Positions 11,151 to 23,803 of a stretch of 64,000 bases of DNA are shown here, one piece after another. Origin of the DNA: Tillus elongatus (taxonomy: Eukaryota; Arthropoda; Insecta; Coleoptera; Cleridae); NCBI GenBank assembly GCA_964006375.1, contig OZ023265.1, positions 157,484,118-157,548,117 on the forward strand, read 5' to 3'. Position numbers and translations under genes: made by a program. Within the stretch, counting starts at the first letter, position 1. Every line of letters begins with the position of its first letter. The notes under the pieces were generated by a model. That model did not search any database and was not told the DNA's origin. It worked only from the letters and a program-made list of their open reading frames with translations.

Positions 11151-12400
11151 TTTGTCTTTTAACTTTTTTTTACGTTTTTCCGTCTTTGATTCAATTTTAA
11201 CGATATCTGATCAGATTGTGTAATTCCAATATATTTGTAGCAACTTTTTGTTGAAAAGGAAAGATAAACACTTTAAGACTTTTAATTCAAGTTTAATATA
11301 AGCTGTTGTTGCCCTTAGTTGGTAAAACCGTGCCACAGTTAATATAGACGTAGAGATTTGTGACATGTGAAGAAGTAGTTTTCTTCTCTACAACCGGATT
11401 CAATTTTTACAGCATCCACAGGCAAAAGAATTTTCTTTGTGAAGCCACAGAAAAAATATCTAGTTCTGTATTTAGATCAGATTTTGAATATTTTTTAATC
11501 TATTTAACTTATTTCTATTTCTATCAGTTAATTTTCTTGTACAAAATGTTCTTTTAATAGCGAATTTTCAAATGAATTTTAAATGAATTCATGAATTTTC
11601 TTTGAAGAAAGGTTTGTTGCGAATTTTTGTATGAAAAATTATTCAATTGATGGATCAATTTTTAAACGAAATTCATTGAAAATAAGGTTTTAATGGATTG
11701 GCGTGCAAAAAAATTATTTTATTTTCAATTTTAATTACATATTAGGTATATAATTGGAATCTTATGTATTCTGTATGCAAATATTTGTTTAAAAAGATAT
11801 TTAGCCAGTTTTCGCAGAAGTTTTTTTGTGATTCGTAGAAATCATCTATTGTAAGATGTTTTTCTGAAATGTTGGTAATTAATGATTAATAAGTTATTAT
11901 AAAAAAATGTTTACGGATTTTCTTGAAAACCTTTTCTCAAATTGTGTTCAAATTTTTCTTGTGTCGAAAAAGTTTTTGTGAAAAATTATATTTTGATAGA
12001 TGGGTAAATAACTTGAAATGGTTGGCTGGCCAGTTTTTTTTAATTTATTTAATTTATTTTTATTAGCGAATTTTCTTGTACAAAATGTTCTATTAATAGC
12101 GAGTTTTATTGTAAATGAATTTAATGCATTTTCTTTAAAGAAACATATGAGAATTTTTGTATGAAAAATGATTCAATTGATGGAATATTTTTTAAACGAG
12201 ATTGGTCGAAAATAAGGTTTTAATGGATTTACGTGCAAAAAATTATTTTATTTTGAATTTTAATTACGGATTAAAGAAAACATCATTTGGGAAGATAACT
12301 ACAAGTTGGTTTAAAAAAACTTTTGTTGTTTTTTTTTTGCAAAAACTAGTTCGACTGGGGTGACTAAAACAAAACCATCCAATCAATTAAAAGATAATAA
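11151..12400. repeat. AT-rich intron DNA with a 200-bp direct repeat
   Basis: The segment at about 11528-11743 recurs, diverged, at about 12065-12270. Shared blocks include TTTTCTTGTACAAAATGTTC, GTATGAAAAATTATTCAATT (second copy ATGATTCAATT) and AAATAAGGTTTTAATGGATT. Spacing is about 537 bp. No coding signal. Confidence 0.6.
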
Positions 12401-12710
12401 CTTACGTATGATTTGGCAGGTACATTCCCTTCGTAAATAATTAATTTTTTTCTAGAAAACTTCTGTGATTTCAATTAAATTTGTAACATAATTTTTTTAA
12501 AGAGACTTGCAGTACTTACATATATCTCTACCAAATTATTCTTTTCCAGCTCCATGGAACATAGAAACTTCTTCAAATGATGGGACCTCTAAAACCGTTC
12601 TCCCAGGTTCATTTAAATTTAAAGATCAGTTTTAATAGTATACCTTATTAATAGTGTACATTTCTTATGAAAATTCACTACTATAATGCACTTGCTGCGT
12701 TCCGAACGTT
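12401..12710 (+). repeat. Repeat segment that is the empty-site partner of the 30.3-kb insertion
   Basis: AACATAATTTTTTTAAAGAG, CTTGCAGTACTTACATATAT and CCAGCTCCATGGAACATAGA match the two flanks of the element at 30302-32610. It ends at 12664-12705 with GAAAATTCACTACTATAATG and CACTTGCTGCG, the same outer terminus as family H in inverted orientation. Confidence 0.6.
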
Positions 12711-12773
12711 TTTACTGAATAATAAAATATATAATAAACTTGAACGCACTGTTGGACCAGCCTGTATGTTATA

Positions 12774-14364
12774 CAGCCTTTTGCATTAAAACCGAAACAC
12801 ACCGATTTGCGTCCAGAGAATTTTTTTTAAGACACACTGAAACACGTCAACTTTAATATTGAGGGGGACATGTTTTGTCAACTTTGTCACATCAAACCCT
12901 TAAGGTTGGTGATAACAACCCTTACATTTTAAATAGGGAACATAAATCGAGTGTTACATCATTTGAAAACTCTTTCTTTTCTGAATTCAGCACACTAATT
13001 TTTTGAAAGTTTTGTCAACTCGTTTAAAAATTATTCACAGTTGGAGTTGCAAGAACGTATTTCATTCATTGTGATAATAAATGCACCAATTAGTCAATTT
13101 TTCGTTAAAAAAATTAAAAAACAAAACCAAATGCTCAAAAATGTTTATTCAGTTAAGTAAGTGTCAAAATTGTTGATTACCAGCTTTCATACAAAAGTAC
13201 AAACTTGTTCAAAACGAGCTCTGACATTCTGGAGCATTTGTGGAGTTATTAGACGGCATTCTTCAACAATGCGTCGTCGTAATTCTTCCTGAGACTCCGG
13301 TTATGTTGCGAAACTTCTACTCTTTAAATGGCCCCATAGAAAGAAGTCTAAAGGAGTTAAATCCGGTGATCTAGGGGACCACTCAATAGCACCTCTACGC
13401 CCAATCCATTGTCCTGGAAACTCTCTGTTCAAAAACTTCCTTACACGTTGTAAAAAATGCAGAGGAGCTCCATCTTGTTGAAACACTAATTGACTTTCTT
13501 GATAGCGATCATCATTTTCAACAATGCGATCATCATTTTCAACAATGTCAATTAGTAGAGGGTAAAATATATCTTCTAGTAACTCCAAATACGTTTTGCC
13601 ACTCAAATTGCCATCAAGAAAAACGGTTCGATTGAACGGTCTCCAAAAATGCCAGTCCAGACATTCAATTCCCGTGGAGTTTGAGTGTGGACTTCTGAAA
13701 ATTTCTTAGATTATTATTTGCCCAATAACGACAATTATGACGATTGACTGTAGAGTTTAATAAAAACGTACACTTGTCTGAAAAACAGATATTGAACAGA
13801 AAGTTCCCGTTATCAGCTATTCGTGCAGTCATAACTTCACAAAACTCCAGCCGCCGATCAAAATCATCTTCATTCAGTTGTTGTACAAGATGCATTTTAT
13901 ACGGGTGAAATTTATGATGCTTCAATATTCGCTGAATAGTTCTTCTTTTGATGTTTGAAACAGTGGCCAATTTTCTCGTGCTCAAAGTTGGGTCTGCAGC
14001 AATTTGTCCTAAAACTTCAATCTCAGTAGTCTCATTTCTAACCGGAAATTCACGTCCAGAATCCCGTTTTTTGTTGGCTACTGAACCAGTTTGTCGAAAT
14101 TTTGCAACTAACCCCAAAATGTATTTTCTGTTAACATGTCTGTTCGGATGTCATTCATTAAACAAATTTGCGGTACTCGACCCATGTTCCCTATTTAAAA
14201 TATAAGGGTTGTTATCACCACCCTTAAGGGGTTGATGTGACAAAGTTGAGTTTTATGTCAAAACATGTCCCCCTGAATATTAAAATTGACGTGTTTCAGC
14301 GTTTCTTAAAAAAAAATTCTCTGGACGCAAATCGGTCTATTTCGTTTTCAATGCGCCACTTTAT
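12774..14364 (-). mobile_element. DD41D Tc1/mariner element, family 1 copy a (defective)
   Basis: Long imperfect terminal inverted repeats include GATTTGCGTCCAGAG at about 12803 and its inverse CTCTGGACGCAAATC near 14320, then GTGGTGATAACAACCCTTA-type blocks further in. The right repeat is cut short: the sequence passes from GGGTCGAGT-type repeat directly into ACCGCAAATTTG inside the coding region, a deletion removing the start codon. The related copies b and c keep that part. Confidence 0.8.
13147..14185 (-). pseudogene. DD41D transposase remnant, family 1 copy a
   Basis: Minus-strand frames read LVAKFRQTGSVANKKRDSGR, PTLSTRKLATV and RRTIQRILKHHKFHPYK (paired HTH region), then ICFSDKCTFLLNSTVNRHNC (first catalytic Asp). 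After a frameshift near 13665 come GKTYLELLEDIFYPLLIDIV, LVFQQDGAPLHF (second Asp) and PRSPDLTPLDFFLWGHLKSR (third Asp). Exactly 41 residues separate the second and third Asp, which places it in the DD41D group. An in-frame 21-base duplication gives IVENDDR twice (13506-13547). The C-terminal part continues in a shifted frame to about 13150. The missing start and the frameshifts make it non-functional. Confidence 0.8.
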
Positions 14365-14924
14365 ATTTTGCGAATTGGGTTTCTGTAAAGTATACTTTTT
14401 AATGCTTATCACAAGTGACAAGATTTCCATACAAAGATAAGGTGAGAATTTAATTGTTTATCGACCGAAATGCCAACGACGTTGATGCATTTTGTAGCGC
14501 CTGTTACGCAGCATTATCGAAAACGGTAATGTAAGCTATTAGAAACTTTAATAGGATTAGCAGTCACCCTATATCCGGATATGTAGGTGCAGTTCTAGTT
14601 CCGGCTTCCGGAAGGATAGTAATAAAATCTGATCATTCTACTTGACATATGGGTCTTAAAATTACACAGTATACCGCAATCACAAATTAATGGGAATGTG
14701 CGGTTGAAATAAAGGACAATCTAGCTTAAATTCAGTGATAAATTCCTCCTGCTTCAAGCTAGGGAGTTCTGTTTCAACGCCGAAGATTAGAAGTTTAGTT
14801 AATTTGGGATCACCATACATCAAACATTATCAAAGTTAATTGGAGAAACAAAGTTACTATTTTATTGATTCGATCGCTGATACCGGAGAACTAAAGCTCA
14901 ACTCTAGTTTGTATTGTATTTATA
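14365..14924. other. Intron DNA, nothing recognised
   Basis: No open frame with splice sites and no recognised repeat. Confidence 0.5.
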
Positions 14925-16372
<1,448 letters not shown>

Positions 16373-16630
16373 TGGCGCATTGAAAACGAAACAGACCGAT
16401 TTGCGTCCAGAGAAACTTTTTTTAAGAAACGCTGAAACACATCAATTTTAATATTGAGGAAGACTTGTTTTGACATAAAACTCAACTTTGTCACATCAAC
16501 CAATGAAGGGTGGTGATAACAACCCTTATATTTTAAATAGGGAATATGGGTCGGGTGTTACATCATTTGAAAACTCTTTCTTTTAGGAATTCAGCACACA
16601 AATTTTTTTGGAAGTTTTATTAACTAGTTT

Positions 16631-16815
16631 TTTTTTTAAATTTTATATTATTAGCTGCGGCATCTCAGGCCATTAGCACATTCATTTCCTATCCTTCACT
16701 ATTTTTACTAATTTTTCAGACAAAGTCAACTTCTCGTTGGCTCGCCCAGGAATCGAACCCGGGACCTCTCGCTTAGCAGGCCGGCACCTAGCAACCTGCG
16801 CCACGAGGGCGTCCT
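16631..16815 (-). mobile_element. tRNA-derived SINE nested in DD41D copy b
   Basis: On the minus strand it starts GACGCCCTCGTGGCGCAGG. The tRNA-like head has a B box (GGTTCGATTCC) and an intact T stem but a broken acceptor stem. About 100 bp of body follows, then a poly-A tail (the T run at 16631). It is flanked by ATTAACTAGTTT (16619-16630) and ATTAGCTAGTTT (16816-16827), an 11/12 target duplication of host-transposon sequence. Confidence 0.8.
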
Positions 16816-17030
16816 ATTAGCTAGTTTAAAAATTATTCACGGTTGAAGATGCAAAAACGCATTTCACTCATTCCGATAAGACATGTGCTGATAGTCAATG
16901 TTTTGTTGGTTTGTAAACAAAAAATTGATTATCAGAACATTTCTTATCGGAATGAGAGAAATGCGGTTTATTATTTCAGTTTATCGGTCGGTTTGATACT
17001 TGATAGTACTACCGAAAATTAATTTCACAA

Positions 17031-18084
17031 TGGTGTATTCTGTAGAAGAAAGAGGTGAAATAATTATTATTTTTTCAAAAACGATGACTGTGCCAACCGT
17101 ACCGCAAATTTGTTTAATGAACGACATCCGAACACACATGCTAACAGAAAATACATTTTGGAGTTAGTTGCAAAGTTTCGACAAAGTGGTTCAGTAGCCA
17201 ACAAAAAACGGGATCCTGAACGTGAATTTCCGGTTAGAAATGAGACTACTGACATTGTAGTTTTAGAAGAAATTGCTGCAGACCCAACTTTGAGCACGAG
17301 AAAATTGGCCACTGTTTAAAACATCAAAAGAAGAACTATTCAGCGAATATTGAAGCACCATAAATTTCACCCGTAAAAAATTCATCTTGTACAACAACTG
17401 AATGAAGATGATTTTGATCGGCGGCTGGAGTTTGGTGAAGTTATGACTGCACGAATAGCTGATAACGGGAACTTGCTGTTCGATATCTGTTTTTCAGACG
17501 AGTGTACGTTTTTATTAAACTCTATAGTCAATCGTCATAATTGTCGTTATTGGGCAGATAATAATCCAAGAAATTTTCACGGAGTCCACACTCACACTCC
17601 ACAGAAATTGAATGTCTTGACTGGCATTTTTGGAGACCGTTTAATCGGATCAATTTTTCTTGATGGATATTTGAGTGGCGAAACGTATTTGGAGTTACTA
17701 GAAGATATAATTTACCCTCTACTAATTGACATTGTTGGAAGTGATGATTGCTATCAAGAAAATCAATTAGTGTTTCAACAAGATGGAGCTCTCCGCATTT
17801 TTCACAACGTGTTAGGGGAGTTTTTGAATAGAGAGTTTCCAGAGCAATGGATTGGCCGTAGACGTGCTATCAAATGCCCCCCTAGATCACCTGATTTAGC
17901 TCCTTTAAACTTCTTTCTATGGGGCCATTCAAAGAGTAGAATTTTCGCAACAGAACCGGAGTCTCTGGAAGAATTACTACGACGCATTGTTGAAGAATTC
18001 CGTTTAATAACTCCACAAATGCTCCAGAATGTCAGAGCTCGATTTAAACAAAATTTCTACTTTTGTATGGAAGCTGATTTTTGA
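17031..18084 (+). pseudogene. DD41D transposase remnant, family 1 copy b
   Basis: Starts MVYSVEERGEIIIIFSKTMT at 17031. It shifts frame near 17110-17165, continues LELVAKFRQSGSVANKKRDP and PTLSTRKLATV, then meets a stop near 17317 and another near 17374. The long frame from 17443 carries FDICFSDECTFLLNSIVNRH (first Asp), LVFQQDGALRIFHN (second Asp) and PRSPDLAPLNFFLWGH, where the third catalytic Asp is Asn. The stops plus the D-to-N change mean no activity. Confidence 0.85.
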
Positions 18085-18449
18085 AGGTTTTGTTTTGTTT
18101 TTTTAGTTTTTTTAACGAAAAATTAACTAATTAGTGCATTTCCTATCACAATGGATGAAATACGTTCTTGCAACTCCAACTGTGAATAATTTTTAAACGA
18201 GTTGATAAAACTTCTAAAAAAATTAGTGTGCTAAATTCAGAAAAGAGAGAGCTTTCAAATGATTAAACACTTGACCCAGTTCCTATTTACAAGATAAGGG
18301 TTGTTATTACCACCCTTAAGGGGTTGATGTGACAAAGTTGAGTTTTATGCCAAAACATGTCCCACTCAATATTAAAATTGACGTGTTTCAGCGTTTCTTA
18401 AAAAAAATCTCTGGACGCAAATGGGTCTGTTTCGTTTTCAATGGGCCAG

Positions 18450-18656
<207 letters not shown>

Positions 18657-18798
18657 ATAATTCTGCAGCCAAATTAAAAACTAATCAATCACAAAAGTGA
18701 ATTTTTGATTTACAAAACTGAAATAATAGAATAATTGGTTAGCAAAGATTTATAAAACTACAAGAGATTGCTTTACATTCTGCTAGGAGAGTACATAC

Positions 18799-19438
18799 CA
18801 TTTTCAATAATGCTGAACAATTGTCCTTGATTTATAGCACTCGGATATTCTCCAGCATCTTCTCCTTCGGATTCAGCCGCAGCTTTAGTCTCTGTGGTTG
18901 CACTGGCCTTTACAGCAATTTCCGCCTGTTCTTCCGGCCGACTGTTAGCATCTTGTGTGGTCACATCAGCCACTTGAGTTGCGGTCAAGTCTTGTGATTT
19001 GTCAGATCGCTGAGATACGCTAGGATTCAGAGTTACATCACTCTCTGAACTAAAACTCGTAACTTCTGTGACGTAATTCAAATTACTCACTGTCACCGCC
19101 TCTGAGGGCGTCAGCTTCTTGTCTTCGAGGACGCTTCTAGCTGTTACTGTTGATTTTTGCTTAAAGGATACGCTTGTTGATAAGTCTGTAGTGCTCTTTG
19201 TTGAGATTGGACTAAGAGTATCCTCCGTTTCTCGCCTATGACGGGTCGGCATTCCGTAATCGATGTCTATCGTGTTTGAAGTCCAAATCCACGGTCTGGT
19301 TGTTTTCTTATTTAAGGAATTTTCATCAGTAGATAGCTCGGATGCCGTGCTTGATGTTATTGGAGCTTTTGTTGGTTTCTCGTCGAAGTCTTCGCTGGAG
19401 ATAGCGCAAGTTAGTTGTTTTAAGATCTCCTCGCGATC
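18799..19438 (-). CDS. C-type-lectin gene, internal exon with furin-like site
   Basis: 640-nt minus-strand exon: 213 codons plus one base. The acceptor reads TACGTATTTATTTCAG just above 19438 and the donor AAAATG|GTATGT is below 18799. It enters in phase 0, so the previous exon's ...CKGNA joins DREEILKQLTCAIS, a Cys-containing continuation of the folded region. It leaves in phase 1, joining the exon at 2626. After about residue 20 it becomes Ser/Thr-rich (KPTKAPITSSTASELSTDEN and similar), likely O-glycosylated. The PTRHRRETED segment contains RHRR, a furin-type cleavage motif, suggesting processing in the secretory pathway. The extra upstream Met-containing stretch in the same frame is intron. 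Exon call is strong; the role of the protein is inferred only from the lectin fold. Confidence 0.88.
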
Positions 19439-19849
19439 CTGAAATAAATACGTAAAGTTAGAGAGGCAAAAAGAAAAATCAGATTTGTTTGAGGCAGCGT
19501 TTTCTATGTTTACAACTTCCTTAACTTTAACGCAGAGGGAGCGTGGGCTGGGAACTTTTATATATTTATACAAGGAGTGAGATTTAGTTAGTAAATTATT
19601 CAGTTCTCGTTATCATACTTCGTGTTGTGAGCACGAAGATACAGTTAATAAATTGTTTGCATTTACAGCGCGACTCTTTTATAATTCATACAAGCATATT
19701 TAGATGAAGTACAAGCAAACGCAAGAGCTCGCAGTAACAAAACAACCAATTCAATAGTCGACAGTGAATTATTTGATATTGATTTGATATTGATAATGTT
19801 TTATATAAATTTAGAATTTCCATAAACAGGGAAGTTTCTGAAATTATGA
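19439..19849. other. Intron DNA, nothing recognised
   Basis: Right end of the 6.7-kb intron as read on the plus strand. No element assigned. Confidence 0.5.
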
Positions 19850-19879
19850 AACGGAAAATTAACTAATGAGTAGATCTGT

Positions 19880-19884
<5 letters not shown>

Positions 19885-19957
<73 letters not shown>
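19885..19957. repeat. (AT)n tract left of DD41D family 2
   Basis: Pure AT run inside family H, ending at the transposon terminus. Confidence 0.97.
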
Positions 19958-19962
<5 letters not shown>

Positions 19963-21329
19963 GTTTCAAGAATGATGGTCTATGTTACAGATGCACATTT
20001 AGCACAAAAAATAAGACTATTTTTTCATTTAAACATGGCTCCGAAAATGCTTAGTTTTTTAATTACAGCGTGTTAAAGTTATTTGTTTCTGTCAGTTTTT
20101 CACGAATAAGTCTGAGTCAAATTAAAGTTTTGGCGTGAAAGTTGGAATGCGGGAGTTTTTGAGGGCAAGAAATTTAAATATGTCATTGTTAATAACACTC
20201 CTGGTAGAGGGCGCCACCTGTAAGACTATGCTTGCATTCAATTGGCTATAATTTTTTAACACCCAGTAATATCGACCTACCGTATAGCAACATTGCAGCC
20301 CTTATCAATTGTAAGCAAAAAATATATATTTGATCCAAATCTCTCAGACACACCATTTTCGAGATATTTCAATTTTTGTATGTCGATGTCGTTCAAAAAT
20401 TAATTTTTCTCAAGTAATTAATTGTATTGTCTGCAAATTTTAACAACAACTAAAACAACAATTGAAAAAGTTGATAACATTTTATGATACCTGACTACAA
20501 TAAATGTTCAAAATGGCCACCCTCCACTTCAATACACTTTCGTATTCTGCGGAGCATACAACGTCGTACTCTGTGAAATATTTCTGGTGTTTTTCTAATT
20601 TGTTTGCATCCAAGTACAATTCTTTGCTGCAGATCATCAACATTTTCAACATTTGCTTCATAAACAATACTTTTGAGGTTCCCCCATAAATAAAAGTCGA
20701 TAGGATTTAAATCAGGCGATCGAGCTGGCCATGGCTGAGGTCCACCGCGTCCGATCCATCTGCGTCCAAAAATATTGCTTAGGTAATTTCTGACATTTAG
20801 GGCAAAATGTGGGGAGGGGGGCACCTTCATGCATAAACCACAGGTTATGTCTTATGTCAAGAGGTACATTTACTAATAACCCATATAGTTCGTTTTGCAG
20901 AAATTCAAGATAAGTTGTAGCATTAAGTCTGTGAGGTAAAAAAATTAGTCCTATAAAATTACACCCTACAACTCTAGCCCATACATTTAAGGAAAATTGC
21001 TGTTGATGATGCCTTTTAAAAACGGCATGGGGATTTTCGTCAGCCCCAATATGGCTGTTAAGAAAATTGACGATCCCATCGCGCCTATGTCAGCAGTGCT
21101 ATTAACAATAACAGATTTAAATTTCTTGCCCTCGAAAACACCACATACCAATTTTCACGTCAAAATTTTAATTTGACTTGGACTTATTCGTGAAAAACTG
21201 ACAAAAACAAATAACTTTAACACGCTGTATTTAAAAAACTAAGCATTTGCGGACCCAAGTTTATATGAAAAAATATTCTTATTTTGTTGTGCTGAATGTA
21301 ACATAGACCATCATTTTTGAAACAGCCTG
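19957..21329 (-). mobile_element. DD41D Tc1/mariner element, family 2 (internally deleted)
   Basis: 1.37-kb element with long inverted repeats of roughly 245 bp (19957-20205 and 21088-21329). The ends are GGGTGTTTCAAGAATGATGG and, inverted, CATCATTTTTGAAACAGCC; inner blocks such as AGCGTGTTAAAGTTATTTGT are shared. It sits in an (AT)n tract. The 5' half of the transposase gene has been deleted near 21085. Confidence 0.8.
20495..21060 (-). pseudogene. DD41D transposase remnant, family 2
   Basis: The minus-strand frame from about 21060 reads ADENPHAVFKRHHQQQFSLN, RLNATTYLEFLQNELYGLLV and WFMHEGAP. A frameshift in the run of C near 20818 intervenes, then PHFALNVRNYLSNIFGRRWI and PARSPDLNPIDFYLWGNLKS, ending GGHFEHLL. 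The second catalytic Asp is Glu (MHEGAP for xxDGAP); the third is present at the DD41D spacing. The region with the first Asp is deleted. Confidence 0.78.
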
Positions 21330-21640
21330 TATATATATATATCGTACCGATGACTCAAAAAATAATGGGCCGATTTTGATGAAAATTGGTAAGTACCTTC
21401 ATTTTGTAAGTGACTTGGATAACTTCGTTAGCCAGGAAAACAGGGCCAGTTTTTACGGGTTTTCTTTCGAAAAATTTTTGTATCCGAAAATAACCGAACT
21501 ATGACAACAAAATTTGGCACATCCATTTCTACTATAAAACTTGCCCTACAAATCGAAATTCACATCTCTATGTTAAAATAAAAAAAAACAGTTATAGGCA
21601 TTTAAAGAAAAAAACTGTTTGGGGCCACTGGTGATTAGAG

Positions 21641-23149
21641 GAAAGCACAAAAACAAAAATTTGGTATAATCAACACAACCAATTTAATATTACACAACGG
21701 TTAAATTTTCTTGACGCAAAAGGTTAAGAAATAACAGAAAAAACATTTTGAAACGTTAAAATTTGCAGTTTTGAGACAACGAATCTGAAACAAATACTAA
21801 ATATGTTGAATAAATGTCATATAAGTGTGTTTTACAAAGCCTTAAGTTTCAGCTTCAACCATCATTGTCCTTCATTTTACTAAAATATTTTCGGAAACTC
21901 CACTTGAAATAGATGCTTTGGCAGTAGTTCCAGCTATATAGTTTATGGTTTAATAGTCTATATTTTAGCAAATTTTCGTAGAAAAAAATCATTATTGAGA
22001 AGGCCGCGACTTACAAATTAGTTTTTTTTTCAAATGAGCGCAAACTAGAAGCCCTAAAACCCATGTACGGGGTCAGTTTCAGTTTTTGGCTGTTTATACA
22101 TATACAAGTTGACGCATTTCTACGGTAAAGCTCAATATATCCGTTATTATACAAGATATGGGAAAAATGATATACGCTAATTATCGGGTGGTGTCTCGAG
22201 CTGCATTTTATAAACATATTTTGAGAATCACAGACTGGCCCATAAGTCGTTGGTGATACACACTAAATTTTTTTATTAGGAACCCCCTATGTTATAGCAT
22301 TTTTGTATTTTACATCGAATTATAATGCATGTTTGTAAGGAAAAAAATGATATCGTTCATCGTTTTTGTTATATGAATTGTTTTGGAAATTTTAACGTTT
22401 TTGGAACATATCAAAAACAAATATCACAAATTATAATACCGCGTTTTTACCAGTATATATAGCGGAGTCCCATGCAACTGACGCATTTTGTTTGTATTAG
22501 TCGTCGAAAAAATCGATCTGCCCTATATAGTGGCTGAATTTGAAAAGTTTTTGCAGAAATGTTTTTTGTTTCCGTAGAAATCAATTTTTGTAGTTAAATA
22601 AAAAATAATTTGTAAGAATTTTTGTGAAAAATATAATTTAGTGTAACATTACTGAAGACAATTTCTGTTAAAAAAATGGCGAATTTCTTTTCAATTTTGG
22701 TCCTAAAGCTGTTTGTGAGTAAATATATCTTGGTAGGTGTGATGATAGCTTGGAGAGGTTCGTTAATCAGGAAAATTGGACCAGCTCTTCTGGAAGTTTA
22801 TTTTACGGAAAATGTTTGCACTTTTTGAAACAACCAAGCTATTTTAATGAAATATGGTACATTGATACTACTATATAGGTTATACTGCCAACCAAATGTC
22901 CTTCTTTTAGAAACGAGACATATTTCAATTAAAAAAATTTTACGAAAATTCGCTACCGTTACGCACGTCCAGACTTTTTTTAGATTTTCTGAATAATAAC
23001 ACAAAATATTTCAGATTGATTCGATTACGGCATTATTAAGAATTAACATGCACAAAATTGACTTTCCGGAAATGTTTAGTATGCCTTGTGCGGGTGGGGG
23101 TCGGGTGCTCAAAATATTTAAAAATTTGTCAGTTTTCATTTTTTTAATA
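21641..23149. other. Intron DNA with H-type fragments
   Basis: 21965-22090 holds a reversed family H end without (AT)n (AAATTTTCGTAGAAAAAAAT, CAAATGAGCGCAAACTAGAA). 22950-22985 holds an inverted H-type outer terminus (CGAAAATTCGCTACCGTTAC). The remainder is not recognised. Confidence 0.4.
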
Positions 23150-23361
<212 letters not shown>

Positions 23362-23803
23362 GGTGGCGCATTTAAAACGAAACAGACAGATTTGCGTCCA
23401 GAGAATTTTTTTTACGTCAATGTTAATATGGAGGGGGACATGTTTTGACAGAAAACTCAACTTTGTCACATCAACCGCTTAAGGGTGGTGATAACAACCC
23501 TTATATTTTAAATAGGGAACATGGGTCGAGTGTTACACCATTTAAAAGCTCTTTCTTTTCTGAATTCAGCACACAATTTTTTTTTAAGTTTTATCAACTC
23601 GTTTAAAAATTATTCACAATTGAATATGCAAAAACGCATTTCACTCATTTCGATAAGAAATGTGCTGATAAACAATGTTTTGTTGGTTTGTAAAAAATAT
23701 TGGCTATCAGAACATTTCTTATCGTAATGAGAGAAATGCGGTTTATTATTTCAGTTTATCGGTTGGTTTAGTACTTGATAGTACTGCCAAAAAATAATTT
23801 CAC

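Larger units (their letters stand above)
19850..21640 (-). mobile_element. Family H copy interrupted by a DD41D element
   Basis: H-type end (GAAAATTAACTAATGAGTAG, AGATCTGTG) at 19855-19880, then (AT)n 19885-19957, then the transposon to 21329. A short AT run and the H 141-bp unit follow (CCGATGACTCAAAAAATAAT, GGGCCGATTTTGATGAAAAT, GTTAGCCAGGAAAACAG) to about 21500, with an H-type inner region to about 21640. Confidence 0.6.
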
